Origin: Paraburkholderia phytofirmans OLGA172
GTDB taxonomy: Bacteria; Pseudomonadota; Gammaproteobacteria; Burkholderiales; Burkholderiaceae
Assembly: GCF_001634365.1 (NCBI RefSeq)
Contig: NZ_CP014578.1
Span: forward strand, 2,790,001 to 2,854,000
DNA length: 64,000 bases
Direction: 5' to 3'
In this document: one piece after another, positions 53,818 through 63,175 of the stretch
How positions within the stretch are numbered: the first letter of the stretch is position 1
Layout of the letters: each line of letters starts with the position of its first letter
Notes under the pieces: generated by a model
Seen by the model: the letters and a program-made list of their open reading frames with translations, nothing else
What the model was told of the DNA's origin: nothing
Database searches by the model: none
Made by a program: the position numbers and the translations under genes

Positions 53818-55206
53818 TTAGAAAAACTCGAGGTAGGTCTTCAGTTCCCAGTCCGATACGTGGCGCATGTATTCGAGCCACTCCATCCGTTTGAGCTTGA
53901 GAAATTCATCGGCAACCGGGCCGAGCGCGTCGCAGATCACGCGGTCGCTTTCGAGCGCATCGAGCGCCTGCTCGAGGTTCTGCGGCAGCACGCCGATGCC
54001 GTGTTCGGAGAGTTTCATGGGCGACCAGTCGTAGAGGTTCTCGTTAGCCGGTTCGCCCGGCGACAGAGCGCGGTCGATGCCGTCGAGCCCCGCAGCGATC
54101 ACTGCTGCCGTTGCCAGATACGGATTGCAAGCGCCGTCGGGCAGTCGCAGTTCGATGCGCTCGCCGGGCATACGCACCATCGTCGAGCGGTTGTTGTCGC
54201 CGTAGCTGATGTACGCCGGCGCCCACGTTGCGCCCGTCAGCGAGCGGCCGACCACCAACCGCTTGTACGAGTTCACGGTCGGATTGCACAGCGCGGTCAG
54301 AGCCGGTGCGTGCGCGAGCAGGCCGGCCGTGAACTGGTAGCCGAGCTTGGAGAGACCCATGCCGAGCTGGTCCGACGGATCCGCGAACAGATTGCGCTCA
54401 CCATCGCCAATCGACATATGCATATGCATGCCGTTGCCGGGACGGTTCGCGAACGGCTTCGGCATGAACGAGCAGATCATGCCGAGTTCATTGGCGATCT
54501 CGGAGGCCGCCATCTTGAAGAACACGTAGTGATCGCACGAGGTCAGGCAATCGGTGTACGTGTAGTTGATTTCGAACTGACCGTTCGCGTCTTCGTGATC
54601 GATCTGATAGACGTCGATGCCGACCGCGCGCATCGATTCGGTGAGCTTTTCCAGAAAGACGCGCGTGCGCGACAAGCCTTTGTAGTCGTAGCACGGTTTG
54701 GCGAGCGTATCGCTTGGATCGCACGGCTCCAGCGTGCCCGACGCCGAACGTCGCAGCAGCGAGAATTCTGGTTCGAGGCCTGTGAAGAGCGTCCAGTTGC
54801 GCTCGCTCATGCGAGCGACCTGCTTCTTCAGTGTCACCCGGGAATCGTATTGCCAGGCCTCTCCATCCACGTGACCGTCGCAGACGATCCGCGCGAGGCC
54901 CGGCTGCCAGGGCACTGGCGTGAGCGTCGTCAGATCGCCCACGGCCATGTAGTCGGGACCATTCGGCGCGATGCCGACGCCCCAGATCGCAAACCCCGCG
55001 AAGCCGGCGCCGGCTTTCAGCACGCTCTTCAGATGACTGACCGGCACCGACTTCGCCTTGGCTACCCCGTGAATATCCACAAACTGCGCCAGCACGTACT
55101 TCACGCCCTGCTGCGTCAGATACGCTTGCGCCTCTTCCGCCGAGCCGAAGCGGGGCACGCATCCGAGCTCGTTGACCGGCAGCTTGCTCGCATCGTTCAG
55201 GTTCAT
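53818..55206 (-). CDS. gmaS: Gamma-glutamylmethylamide synthetase (glutamine synthetase type III-like, GlnT)
   Basis: The 462-residue enzyme is a glutamine synthetase homologue: an N-terminal beta-grasp domain ([20 protein letters not shown]) and a catalytic domain with [50 protein letters not shown] and [20 protein letters not shown]. GmaS joins methylamine to glutamate with ATP. It is assigned as GmaS rather than ordinary glutamine synthetase because mgsABC follow at once and trimethylamine/dimethylamine genes lie nearby. ATG 55206 has AAGGAG 6 nt upstream; the longer frame to 55251 lacks one. It heads the six-gene minus-strand operon. Confidence 0.9.
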   Translation of the reverse strand: MNLNDASKLPVNELGCVPRFGSAEEAQAYLTQQGVKYVLAQFVDIHGVAKAKSVPVSHLKSVLKAGAGFAGFAIWGVGIAPNGPDYMAVGDLTTLTPVPWQPGLARIVCDGHVDGEAWQYDSRVTLKKQVARMSERNWTLFTGLEPEFSLLRRSASGTLEPCDPSDTLAKPCYDYKGLSRTRVFLEKLTESMRAVGIDVYQIDHEDANGQFEINYTYTDCLTSCDHYVFFKMAASEIANELGMICSFMPKPFANRPGNGMHMHMSIGDGERNLFADPSDQLGMGLSKLGYQFTAGLLAHAPALTALCNPTVNSYKRLVVGRSLTGATWAPAYISYGDNNRSTMVRMPGERIELRLPDGACNPYLATAAVIAAGLDGIDRALSPGEPANENLYDWSPMKLSEHGIGVLPQNLEQALDALESDRVICDALGPVADEFLKLKRMEWLEYMRHVSDWELKTYLEFF

Positions 55207-55429
55207 CGCCACTCCTTGCAACTGCATCTTTCGTGGTTTGGAAAGCCACACGCGGTGCGTGTGACCGGGTTATGCAACACGCTCTCGAACGCCGGTTGCG
55301 GCGCGCTTCAAGCCTGTCTTCAATCAGCCGGGTACTTTATTGACGAGCAACAAAGATTCCCCAGGTGAAACTCTTTGCGCGCGACCCGGCGCTGTAATCT
55401 GCTACGCTTTCCTTTTCCGTGAGGCCTAC
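55207..55429. promoter_or_regulatory. Divergent promoter region of gmaS and its XRE-cupin regulator
   Basis: The 223 bp between the two ATGs contain the 27-bp dyad element described at 55351-55377, closer to the regulator start. They are expected to hold the promoter of the whole gmaS-mgsABC operon. Confidence 0.55.
55351..55377. promoter_or_regulatory. Candidate operator, copy 1 (CAAAG...CTTTG, 27 bp)
   Basis: CAAAGATTCCCCAGG, then TGAAACTCTTTG, forms an imperfect dyad with outer arms CAAAG/CTTTG. It matches the copy at 56107 at 21 of 27 positions, including an identical 11-base left part. It lies 52 bp upstream of the XRE-cupin start and is the best candidate binding site of that regulator. 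Confidence 0.55.
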
Positions 55430-56035
55430 ATGCAACCCGGTGAAGACAACAAAACGCCGCTCGAACGCTACCTTGGTAACACCATCCGCGAACTACGCCA
55501 GCGCCACGGCCTGACCATTGCTCAGGTTTCCGCCCAGGCCGGCATCAGCCGCGGCATGCTCTCAAAGATCGAGAACGCGCAGACTTCCGCAGGTCTCGAG
55601 GTCCTCAACCGCATCGCCCAGGCGCTCGGCGTTTCGCTCTCCATGCTGTTCCGCAATTTCGACGTGCCACAAGGCGGCGCACAACTCGTCAAAAAAGGCG
55701 GCGGCATGGAAGTGGTTCGCAAGGGCACCAAAAGCGGCCACACCTATCACCTGCTTGCCTACGACCAGGGTCCGCGCAAACTCTTCGAACCCTTTCTGAT
55801 CACGATGGAGGACGAGGCTGAACGCTTTCCGGTGTTCGAGCATCCGGGCACCGAGTTCATTCACATGCTCAAGGGTGTGCTCGAATACCGCCACGGCCAG
55901 CACACCTACATCCTGCATCCCGGCGACACCCTCACCTTCCAGGGCGAGATACCGCACGGTCCGGAACGCCTGATCAAGACACCCATTCAATTCCTGTCGA
56001 TCTTCGTGTATCCGCAATCGAGTGCGGCTGACTGA
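55430..56035 (+). CDS. XRE-family regulator with cupin sensor domain
   Basis: The 201-residue protein has an N-terminal XRE helix-turn-helix (about 12-70, LGNTIRELRQRHGLTIAQVS, AQAGISRGMLSKIENAQTSA) and a C-terminal cupin domain (about 110-195, VFEHPGTEFIHMLKGVLEYR, ILHPGDTLTFQGEIPHGPER) that usually binds a small ligand or metal. Such regulators commonly control polyamine, ethanolamine or glutamine-synthetase-like gene sets. It is divergent from gmaS, with GAGG a few bases before the ATG, and is most likely the regulator of the gmaS operon. Confidence 0.92.
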   Translation: MQPGEDNKTPLERYLGNTIRELRQRHGLTIAQVSAQAGISRGMLSKIENAQTSAGLEVLNRIAQALGVSLSMLFRNFDVPQGGAQLVKKGGGMEVVRKGTKSGHTYHLLAYDQGPRKLFEPFLITMEDEAERFPVFEHPGTEFIHMLKGVLEYRHGQHTYILHPGDTLTFQGEIPHGPERLIKTPIQFLSIFVYPQSSAAD

Positions 56036-56293
56036 TCGCTCGCCGTCTCCATTGCAACCGACGCCTCTATCAATGCAACGTTTGTGCCATGTTTATCTGA
56101 GTGAATCAAAGATTCCCACCGATAAACGCTTTGGGCGCCACACGCCGTTCCTGACATCTATGCTGAAAGGCTCGTCAGCCTGACTGCGGTGCACATCGTT
56201 GTTGTGACTGGTGCGACTTTGCACAAAAACGAGGTGTGCGGTTAAGCAGCGTTAAAAGCAACGCTTATACAAACCGGCGCTATAGCGCCTGAA
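56036..56293. other. Convergent intergenic region with an orphan operator copy
   Basis: About 260 bp between the stops of the XRE-cupin gene and the LysR gene. It holds the second 27-bp element (56107-56133) and promoter-like sequence facing right, but no gene follows in that direction before the LysR stop. Confidence 0.4.
56107..56133. promoter_or_regulatory. Candidate operator, copy 2 (CAAAG...CTTTG, 27 bp)
   Basis: CAAAGATTCCCACCG, then ATAAACGCTTTG, has the same length, the same left 11 bases and the same CTTTG right end as copy 1. It is 72 bp after the regulator's stop codon, away from any start codon. Confidence 0.5.
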
Positions 56294-57259
56294 TCAGCGC
56301 AATGCATCGTCCGGCAGATCGGGCAGTGCCCGCGCGAGCGACGGTTGAATCGCGTTGTCCAGCACGCCGCGCGTCAGCATGACGATGTCGCCGGCGAACT
56401 GATCCCACTCGCCCTGCCGATGCAGCAGAAAAAAATCGCGCCGCCCGAGACGGCTCGGCGGCAACGGCATCACCGCGATATCGTCCAGATAGTGCCGTGC
56501 CTGCCACAGACACAAGGGCGTCGAAATCGCAAAGCCCACCCGCGCGGCCACCAGACTCAGCAAAGGGTCGGTCGCGTCGAACTCGTAACGCCGCGGACTG
56601 TTGATGCCGAGATGGCGCGCGAAACGCTCGATCTGCTGGCCGATCACCGAGCGCGCCGTATAGCGGATCAGCGGCAGTTCGAGCGCGAGCGTGCGCCAGT
56701 CGATATTGCGGCGTCCGCTCAAGTGGCTACGCGCAACCACCACCACGAATGCCTCGGAAAACAGCGGCACTTCGACGATCCGTGCGTCGTTCAGCGTGGT
56801 TTGCGTGCAGATCGCGATATCCAGTTCGCGGTCGTGCAACTGCTTGCTCAGGCCCGGCGTGAGACCAGACCACATGGAAATCTGCCGCTCGGAATTCGAC
56901 ACCGCGCGGATCAGTTCAGGCCCGACGGTCGCCGCAAACGAATCGACGCAGCCGAGGCGCACCGGCATCTTGCCCGTATGTGACGCATCGCCGATGCGGG
57001 CGCTCACCATGTGCGCGTGCTCGATCAACGGGCCCGCCAGTTCGAGCAGCGCGCGCCCCACCACGTTCGGACGCGGCGGGCGGCTCTCGCGGTCGAACAA
57101 TGTCAGGCCCTGGTCGCGCTCCAACGCGGCGATCGACTGGCTGATCGCGCTCTGGCTCACGCCGAGCTGCTTTGCGGCGCCCGTCATCGAGCCGCTGTCG
57201 CAGACAGCCACAAAAGCCTGCAACGCGCGCAGATCGATCGGGGTCGGGGTTCGTCTCAT
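56294..57259 (-). CDS. LysR-family transcriptional regulator
   Basis: The 321-residue regulator has a LysR helix-turn-helix (about 8-66, ALQAFVAVCDSGSMTGAAKQ, LGVSQSAISQSIAALERDQG) and an effector domain beginning MPVRLGCVDSFAATVGPELI. ATG 57259 has GGAG 7 nt upstream; a longer frame from 57295 adds a leader without a ribosome binding site. It is divergent from the FAD oxidoreductase/ETF operon across about 186 bp and probably controls it. Confidence 0.92.
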   Translation of the reverse strand: MRRTPTPIDLRALQAFVAVCDSGSMTGAAKQLGVSQSAISQSIAALERDQGLTLFDRESRPPRPNVVGRALLELAGPLIEHAHMVSARIGDASHTGKMPVRLGCVDSFAATVGPELIRAVSNSERQISMWSGLTPGLSKQLHDRELDIAICTQTTLNDARIVEVPLFSEAFVVVVARSHLSGRRNIDWRTLALELPLIRYTARSVIGQQIERFARHLGINSPRRYEFDATDPLLSLVAARVGFAISTPLCLWQARHYLDDIAVMPLPPSRLGRRDFFLLHRQGEWDQFAGDIVMLTRGVLDNAIQPSLARALPDLPDDALR

Positions 57260-57445
57260 GAAATGCTCCGCTCGCGTGGGTGACATGCTGGTCATCCTGC
57301 GCGGTACGACAGCATGGTGCCGAGGTTCGCAGGGTTAGTGTGCAGGATGAGAAATTGCACTGGCTCTCCATAAGTTTGCCTAATACAAAATTGGCGCGGC
57401 CAACATTTTCCTAGAATTCGCCTCATTGCCCACACAGAGGTCCAC

Positions 57446-58633
57446 ATGAGCCACTACGATTTCATCGTGATCGGCGCTGGTGTCATCGGCGCATCGGTCG
57501 CCCATCATCTCGCCGCACTGGGCGCGCCTAGCGTGCTGGTTATTGAACAGGGCACGATCGGCGCGGGCACCACGTCACAGTCGTCCGGCCTGTTGCGCAC
57601 GCACTATTCGGTGCGCCAGAACGTGGAACTCGCGCGCTCTTCGTGGTGGGCATTCAATAACTTCGCCGAGTATCTCGGCGACGACGAAGCGTCCTGTGGT
57701 CTCGTCAAATGCGGCTATCTGATTTGCGCGCCCGATGGCGACAAGCTGGAGCCGCTGCGCGCCTCGCTCGCCGCCCAGCAGGATATGGGCATCGAAGTGC
57801 AACTGCTCGACAAGGCGCAGGCGCACGAGCGCCTGCCGATCGCGAGCTTCGACGACGCCGCACTGATCGGCTATGAACCGGAGGCGGGTTTTGCGGATGC
57901 CTATCTGGTGGCGACCGGCTTTGCCCGGTCGGCGCGCCGGCGCGGTGTCAAGATCCTGGAAGGCGTGACGGTCAAAGGCATCGTCCGCGAAGGACGCCAG
58001 ATCACCGGTGTCGCAACCAGCGCGGGCAACTTCAGCTGCGGCACACTGATCAGCACGCAGAACATCTGGACACCGGAACTCGCCGGCTGGATCGGCGTGC
58101 CTCTGCCGGTCAAGCCGGAGCGTCACACGGTGCTCGCACTCGAATGCGACGGCGCCGCGTATTCGTTCAGGATGCCCGCGTTCAAGGACCTCGGCTCGGC
58201 CGGCATGCTCTATTACCGCAGTTATGGTGGCAGCCAGATGCTGGTGTCGGAAGGTGTGGTGGGCGAAACGCTGAATTCGCCGGAAACGGAACAGGGCGAT
58301 ATCTCGCTCGACTACGTCGCCGAAGTCGGCGCCCAGGTGGCCGAACGCTTCCCGGCCTATGAGGCCGCAGGTCTGGCTTCGTCATGGACCGGTGTCTACG
58401 ACGTGACGCCCGACTGGAACCCGGTACTGGGCAAGGTCGGCGATATCGAGGGTCTCGTAGTCGGTTTCGGTTTTTCGGGGCACGGCTTCAAGCTCTCGCC
58501 CGGCATCGGCAAGATCCTCGCCCAGCATGCACTCGGCCTGCCCACCGAGGTTTCCCTCGCGCCCTACGCGCTCGACCGGTTCGCCAGCGGCGCACTGCTG
58601 GTGGGCAAGTACGGCTCGGGCGCGGTCTCCTGA
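57446..58633 (+). CDS. FAD-dependent amine oxidoreductase (DAO family, sarcosine/dimethylglycine dehydrogenase-like)
   Basis: The 395-residue protein has the DAO fold: the N-terminal dinucleotide motif FIVIGAGVIGASVAHHLAAL, TTSQSSGLLRTHYSVRQNVE at the FAD isoalloxazine face, and a C-terminal GLVVGFGFSGHGFKLSPGIG that closes the FAD site. It is similar to the beta subunit of sarcosine oxidase and to other N-methyl amino acid dehydrogenases, but stands alone without alpha, gamma or delta subunits. The next two genes encode an electron-transfer flavoprotein, so it is probably a dehydrogenase giving electrons to ETF. N-methylglutamate, sarcosine and dimethylglycine are candidate substrates; context favours an N-methyl amino acid. 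Confidence 0.9.
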   Translation: MSHYDFIVIGAGVIGASVAHHLAALGAPSVLVIEQGTIGAGTTSQSSGLLRTHYSVRQNVELARSSWWAFNNFAEYLGDDEASCGLVKCGYLICAPDGDKLEPLRASLAAQQDMGIEVQLLDKAQAHERLPIASFDDAALIGYEPEAGFADAYLVATGFARSARRRGVKILEGVTVKGIVREGRQITGVATSAGNFSCGTLISTQNIWTPELAGWIGVPLPVKPERHTVLALECDGAAYSFRMPAFKDLGSAGMLYYRSYGGSQMLVSEGVVGETLNSPETEQGDISLDYVAEVGAQVAERFPAYEAAGLASSWTGVYDVTPDWNPVLGKVGDIEGLVVGFGFSGHGFKLSPGIGKILAQHALGLPTEVSLAPYALDRFASGALLVGKYGSGAVS

Positions 58634-58651
58634 TCGAAGGATGCTCCCGTC

Positions 58652-59431
58652 ATGACAATCAACATTCTGGTTCCAGTCAAACGCGTGGTCGATGCCAACG
58701 TGCGCGTGAGGGTTGCGGCGAATGGTTCGATCGACACCACCGGCCTCAAGATGTCGCTCAACCCATTCGACGAATGTGCCGTCGAAAAAGCCTTGCAACT
58801 CAGGGAAACCGGCTCCGCAGCGAAGGTGACGGCAATCACATGCGGCACGCCAGCCAGCCAGGACGTGCTGCGCACAGCGCTCGCGATGGGCGCCGACGAT
58901 GCCGTGCTGATCGACACATCGGCGGCAACCGCCACGCTGGATTCGCTGGCCGTGGCGCGTCTGCTGCACGCTCACATGACGAGTCGCGACTACGGCCTCG
59001 TGCTATGCGGCAAGCAGGCCATCGACGGCGATATCGGCGGAGTGGCCGCCATGCTCGCCGCCCTGCTCGACTGGCCGCAGGCGTTGAACGCGAGCGAACT
59101 CACAGCCGACGGCAACGGCTGGGCCGTAACGTGCGGCGACGACACGGGTACGGCGACGTGGCGGCTCGAAGGCGCGGCTGTCGTGAGTGCCGACCTTCGT
59201 CTCGCCGACCCGCGCCGCGTGACCTTGCCGAGTATCGTCAAAGCGAAGCAGAAGCCGCTCGCGAGCGTCGACGCCGCCACGCTGGCCGTCGAACTCGCGC
59301 CGCAGGCCCACATCGTGAAACTCAGCGATCCTCCGGTTCGCCAGGCGGGGATCAAAGTCGCCGATACCTCCGCGCTTATCGCAGAGCTGGCCGGGCGGCA
59401 CGTATTCGATCAAACAGGACTGTCGGCATGA
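58652..59431 (+). CDS. etfB: Electron transfer flavoprotein beta subunit
   Basis: The 259-residue protein shows the EtfB pattern: INILVPVKRVVDANVRVRVA, the conserved LKMSLNPFDECAVEKALQLR and GLVLCGKQAIDGDIGGVAAM. EtfB binds AMP and, with EtfA, carries electrons from dehydrogenases to the quinone pool. It is more divergent than the housekeeping EtfB expected elsewhere in such genomes and is dedicated to the amine oxidoreductase operon by position. It begins 18 bp after the oxidoreductase stop and overlaps etfA by 4 bp. Confidence 0.93.
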   Translation: MTINILVPVKRVVDANVRVRVAANGSIDTTGLKMSLNPFDECAVEKALQLRETGSAAKVTAITCGTPASQDVLRTALAMGADDAVLIDTSAATATLDSLAVARLLHAHMTSRDYGLVLCGKQAIDGDIGGVAAMLAALLDWPQALNASELTADGNGWAVTCGDDTGTATWRLEGAAVVSADLRLADPRRVTLPSIVKAKQKPLASVDAATLAVELAPQAHIVKLSDPPVRQAGIKVADTSALIAELAGRHVFDQTGLSA

Positions 59432-60369
59432 GAAGCCTTGTCATAGTGGAAACGGAAGGCGGACGGCTTGCCGATGCGACGCTTCGGGTCATCAGCGCTG
59501 TCATGCAGCACGGCCGGCCGGTTGACGTGCTATTGCCTGATGCCGCGCTTGCAGCCTCTGCCGAAAAGATCGCCGGCATTGAACGTGTGCTCGTGATGAC
59601 CGATGAAGCGAATGAGCATGTCGTGCCTGAAACACTCGCCGCGCAATTGCACGCAATCCATGGGTCGTATGCGCTGATCGCGGCGAGTCATCGCACGCTC
59701 GGCCGCAGTGCATTGCCGCGCGCCGCCGCGCTGGCCGGCGGCGCATTCATTCCGGACGTGGTCGCGGTTGAGGGCGATAGCGGCTTCGTGCGCAGTCTCT
59801 ATGCGGGGAGCGTCGTAGCGAATGTGCGTACAAGCAGTGCCGTGACGTTCGCGAGTTTCCGGGCATCGTCATTTGCGCCTGCTGCGCATAGCGGCGGCAC
59901 CGCCACGCGTGTCACGCTCGAACCGGTGGCAAGATTCACCAGGACGACGCTTGTCGAGCGACAGGCATCCGCCCGGACCGGCCGCGATCTGCCCGACGCG
60001 CGGATCGTCGTTGCGGGCGGACGCGGACTCGCGTCGAAGGACAACATGGACCGGCTTGGCGAGCTCGCGCAAAAAATGGGCGCGGCGCTCGGCGCGTCGC
60101 GCGCTGCCGTGGACGCCGGCTATGCGCCGAATACCGCGCAGGTCGGGCAAACTGGCAAGATGGTCGCGCCCGACGCCTATCTCGCGTTCGGCATCTCCGG
60201 CGCGATCCAGCATCTGGCCGGGATGAAGGACTCGAAGATCATCGTCGCGATCAACAAGGATCCGGACGCACCGATCTTTTCGGTCGCGGACATTGGGCTT
60301 GTGGGCGATCTGTTCGACGTGGTGGGCGAGATCGAGGCGCATGTCGGCGCGGGAGGCATGAGCCGATGA
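59428..60369 (+). CDS. etfA: Electron transfer flavoprotein alpha subunit
   Basis: The 313-residue protein has an N-terminal nucleotide-fold domain and the FAD-binding C-terminal domain: [60 protein letters not shown] and [20 protein letters not shown]. All FAD-contact motifs of EtfA are present. The start overlaps the etfB stop by 4 bp, and the stop overlaps the HutD-like gene by 4 bp. Confidence 0.95.
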   Translation: MRSLVIVETEGGRLADATLRVISAVMQHGRPVDVLLPDAALAASAEKIAGIERVLVMTDEANEHVVPETLAAQLHAIHGSYALIAASHRTLGRSALPRAAALAGGAFIPDVVAVEGDSGFVRSLYAGSVVANVRTSSAVTFASFRASSFAPAAHSGGTATRVTLEPVARFTRTTLVERQASARTGRDLPDARIVVAGGRGLASKDNMDRLGELAQKMGAALGASRAAVDAGYAPNTAQVGQTGKMVAPDAYLAFGISGAIQHLAGMKDSKIIVAINKDPDAPIFSVADIGLVGDLFDVVGEIEAHVGAGGMSR

Positions 60370-61022
60370 CACTTCATCTGTCTGGCGCGTCAACCTCATC
60401 GACTAATGGTAAGGCATCGTCGCATCCGGTTACGGGATCACAGCCTGCGGTGCGTTTTTTCAATTGCGCCAGTCTGGTGCCCGAACCGTGGGCGAACGGC
60501 GGTGGCGTTACACGGACCATCGCACGCGGACCCGAGGATGACACGAGCGTCCACTGGCGCGTCAGCCTGGCAACGCTTAGTGGCGCGGCCAGGTTTTCGC
60601 AGTTTCCCGGATTCGATCGAACGCTGGTACTGCTCGATGACGGCTCAGTCGATCTGCATTCGCAGGATGGCCAGTTAATCGCGCGCGCCGGGCAACCGGT
60701 ACAGTTTTCCGGCGATCTGCATGTGTGGGTCACGTTGGCCGCCAGGCCGGTTCACGTGCTCAATGTCATGACACGGCGCGATGCTTGCCGCGCGACCGTC
60801 AGCATCCACACGCATTCGTTGCGCGTGACACCTGCTGCCAGTCAGCTGCTGTTATCAGTCGACGGTCAATGGACGCTCTCCAGTTCTCTGCTTCGCAACG
60901 TCTCGCTGGCACCGATGAATGGAATATGGCTCCAAAAACGGCACGAAGCGCTGGATCTCAGTCCGCTCGGACCGGGGGCGAAACTGCTGTCGATCGCGAT
61001 CGAACCGCTGGCGGACCGCTAG
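60366..61022 (+). CDS. HutD/Ves family protein
   Basis: The 218-residue product has the HutD double-cupin pattern: [54 protein letters not shown] and [12 protein letters not shown]. HutD proteins occur in histidine utilisation operons and in other amino acid catabolic sets and are thought to bind a small ligand, possibly formylglutamate or a related compound. No histidine genes are here. It is translationally coupled to etfA, so it presumably has a role tied to N-methyl amino acid oxidation (inference). Confidence 0.85.
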   Translation: MTLHLSGASTSSTNGKASSHPVTGSQPAVRFFNCASLVPEPWANGGGVTRTIARGPEDDTSVHWRVSLATLSGAARFSQFPGFDRTLVLLDDGSVDLHSQDGQLIARAGQPVQFSGDLHVWVTLAARPVHVLNVMTRRDACRATVSIHTHSLRVTPAASQLLLSVDGQWTLSSSLLRNVSLAPMNGIWLQKRHEALDLSPLGPGAKLLSIAIEPLADR

Positions 61023-61031
61023 GAGGACCCT

Positions 61032-61190
61032 ATGGCAAGCAACGCACTGATCGAACAGTCCAGTCCACGCGAGTCGATGGAATACGACGTCGTGATCGTC
61101 GGCGGCGGCCCGGCTAGCCTGTCGGCCGCGATCCGCCTGAATTAGTTGGCAGCTGAGAAAAGCGTCGAGATTGGCGTGTGCGTACTGGAT
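61032..61190 (+). pseudogene. ETF:ubiquinone oxidoreductase, broken by a stop and a deletion
   Basis: A strong ribosome binding site (AGGAGGA) precedes ATG 61032. The frame reads MASNALIEQSSPRESMEYD, VVIVGGGPASLSAAIRLN, then TAG at 61143, and continues in frame LAAEKSVEIGVCVLD before leaving the family. This is the FAD-binding N-terminus of ETF-QO, in which the stop stands in place of the usual glutamine of R-L-K-Q-L. All the rest (about 480 residues with the 4Fe-4S domain) is deleted. A glycine of the FAD motif is also changed (G-G-G-P-A-S). Confidence 0.8.
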
Positions 61191-61595
61191 TTCGGTATCC
61201 GGCCTGACCGGAAATCCGAGGAAGCCCTTTACCGGCGTGGATTCCGTCCTGGTTATTCACCCCTCCCTCTTCCTTCGTGATTCGGTGCGTGTATTGCCTG
61301 CAATGGTCAACCTCGCTCACGGGATTTGCGAACGGAAAATTCAAGAACATAAAAACGAGGGATGGCAGGATAGGCTACCGCCGGTTTTGGGCACCATGTG
61401 CGACACACCGTCCTGGAGCGGTCGCGATACAAAAAGGGATATAACTCGGGAATAAAGGAGATTCTGCTCCAGTATTGCAAGAGCGTGCCGAGTCATTGGC
61501 AAGAACCTTTGATGCTTTTCCAAGCGGCACGAAATCCCGGCGCAAACTGCGTAATTCGATTGGCGTCGGGCATGTCATGCACCATGCTGGAGAAT
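61191..61595. other. Unassigned stretch after the ETF-QO remnant
   Basis: About 400 bp with only short overlapping frames and lower GC than the amine island. It probably begins at the deletion breakpoint that removed ETF-QO. Confidence 0.4.
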
Positions 61596-61598
61596 ATG

Positions 61599-61862
61599 AT
61601 GAAAGCTCTGACTTTGATCCCTATTGCCGCATTGACGTTGTGCACCACGCTCGCCTATGCGGGTGACAACACCGACACACCCAGGACGGCCACGGACAGC
61701 AACGCAGCTATGACGTCGGACGCAGTCGGCGGTACGTCCGTGGGCACCAGCAATAGCGGTGCCTTGCACGGCAAGACTCGCGCGGAGGTCAAACAGGAAT
61801 TGCAGCGCGCCCAGCAGGACGGCACGCTGGATCGCTTGAACGCGCTCTACGGCGGGCAGTGA
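61599..61862 (+). CDS. DUF4148-like secreted small protein
   Basis: The 87-residue protein has a signal peptide (MKALTLIPIAALTLCTTLAY-AG), a Thr/Ser/Asn-rich linker and a C-terminal DUF4148-like motif KTRAEVKQELQRAQQDGTLD. It is expected to be exported; function unknown. GGAG is best spaced for the second of two adjacent ATGs (61599). It is a distant relative of the DUF4148 protein at 9573. Confidence 0.8.
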   Translation: MKALTLIPIAALTLCTTLAYAGDNTDTPRTATDSNAAMTSDAVGGTSVGTSNSGALHGKTRAEVKQELQRAQQDGTLDRLNALYGGQ

Positions 61863-61980
61863 GCAAATGCACAGCGGTACGGTGCGCGCCGCACAGCGTC
61901 CCGGGAGACGACGTCAACAATTAGAGCGAGGGTCACAACCTGGGAAAAAGTCAGGACTCGAGCCGGGCGACAGCACGACC

Positions 61981-62100
61981 ATGGCGAGCGGCACAACGAT
62001 GAACGCGACCGGAACATTGCGTCGTCGGGATGTGCTGCGGATATCCGCAGTCTTTGGTGCGATCGGCGCGTGCGCGCCGATCAGGACAACGCGCATGGTG
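61981..62100 (+). pseudogene. Tat-signal N-terminal fragment
   Basis: The frame contains MNATGTLRRRDVLRISAVFG and AIGACAPI. The twin arginines followed by a hydrophobic stretch ending in A-C resemble a Tat signal or lipoprotein signal of an exported enzyme, but the frame then runs into the antisense of the short-chain dehydrogenase gene. It seems to be the truncated start of a lost gene. Confidence 0.4.
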
Positions 62101-62958
62101 TCACTCCGACGGCCACTCGAGCGATACCGCTCCGAAATCGGCAGCGAGGGTGACGGGCTTCCAGCGCTGCATCGTCTCGCGGCGTGCCTGTTCCTCGGTT
62201 TCGACGACCTGCCAGGCGTCCGAGCCCAGCACAAGGCGCGCTGGAACCATTGCACGCGATGCTAGCGCCACGATCAGCTTTGCGATGCGCTCAGGATCCC
62301 CCACTTCATGGCCGACGTAGGCATCAATGAGCGCCTTGAAGTCTCCCAGCGATGCCTGGTAGTCCTGCGGCAGATCCTGCAGTGTCGCGCGAGCCTCATG
62401 ACCCCATTCGGTGCGCATGCCGCCGGGCTCCAGCGTGCAGATGTGGATCCCGAAGGGAGCGACTTCCTTGCCGACTACGTCGCTGAATCCGCCCACCGCC
62501 CATTTGGCCGCCTGATAAGCCGAGAGTCCCGGGGTGCTGATGCGGCCACCTGCCGACGAGACCTGAAAAATGTGGCCGCCGCCCTGTGCTCGCATGACCG
62601 GAATGGCCGCACGCGTGAGGTTCACCACCCCAAAGAGATTGGTCTCAATCTGCGCGCGGAAATCCTCGGCGGACGTGTACTCAAACGGCTCAATGTGGCC
62701 ATAGCCGGCATTGTTGACCAGCACATCCAGCCGTCCGAAGAGGCGCACCGCTTCGGACACGGCCTCCTTCGCCTGCTGTTCATTCGTGACGTCCAGTTCA
62801 AACGTTGCCAGGAGATCGCCATACCGCGCCTGCAAATCGGTGAATCGCGACGTGTCGCGCGCGCTCGCCAGTACCTTGCCGCCATCCTGCAACGCGGCTT
62901 CGAGAATGGAGCGGCCCAAACCTCGGGATGCACCTGTAATCAACCAGACTTTGGACAT
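62101..62958 (-). CDS. Short-chain dehydrogenase/reductase
   Basis: The 285-residue classical SDR has the NAD(P)-binding motif VWLITGASRGLGRSILEAAL, DVLVNNAGYGHIEPFEYT, the active-site serine in IFQVSSAGGRISTPG and catalytic Y-x-x-x-K in SAYQAAKWAVGGF. It oxidises or reduces an unknown alcohol/ketone. ATG 62958 follows AAGG; a longer frame upstream lacks family sequence. A second SDR on the same strand lies 217 bp upstream. Confidence 0.9.
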   Translation of the reverse strand: MSKVWLITGASRGLGRSILEAALQDGGKVLASARDTSRFTDLQARYGDLLATFELDVTNEQQAKEAVSEAVRLFGRLDVLVNNAGYGHIEPFEYTSAEDFRAQIETNLFGVVNLTRAAIPVMRAQGGGHIFQVSSAGGRISTPGLSAYQAAKWAVGGFSDVVGKEVAPFGIHICTLEPGGMRTEWGHEARATLQDLPQDYQASLGDFKALIDAYVGHEVGDPERIAKLIVALASRAMVPARLVLGSDAWQVVETEEQARRETMQRWKPVTLAADFGAVSLEWPSE

Positions 62959-63175
62959 GATCGTTCGACCTTTGAGATGCACCGATCCCGGTGCGTTTTT
63001 GACAGAGCTGCGGGCGATCCCAAATCTAATCGACATCGCCCGCAGATACAGGCCGCTGCAAACCCGACGCGCCTTTCGTTTCTGCCATGCGGCAGTCCTT
63101 CGAGCACGCTCCTGGCTGCCGCCGTCGGCAAAACACATTGCTTCACGGCGGCATGCGATGCAGCGGTCACAATGC

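Noticed and set aside
51990..53821. Large plus-strand frames opposite mgsABC
   Set aside because: Antisense shadows of the mgs genes, without start signals or motifs.
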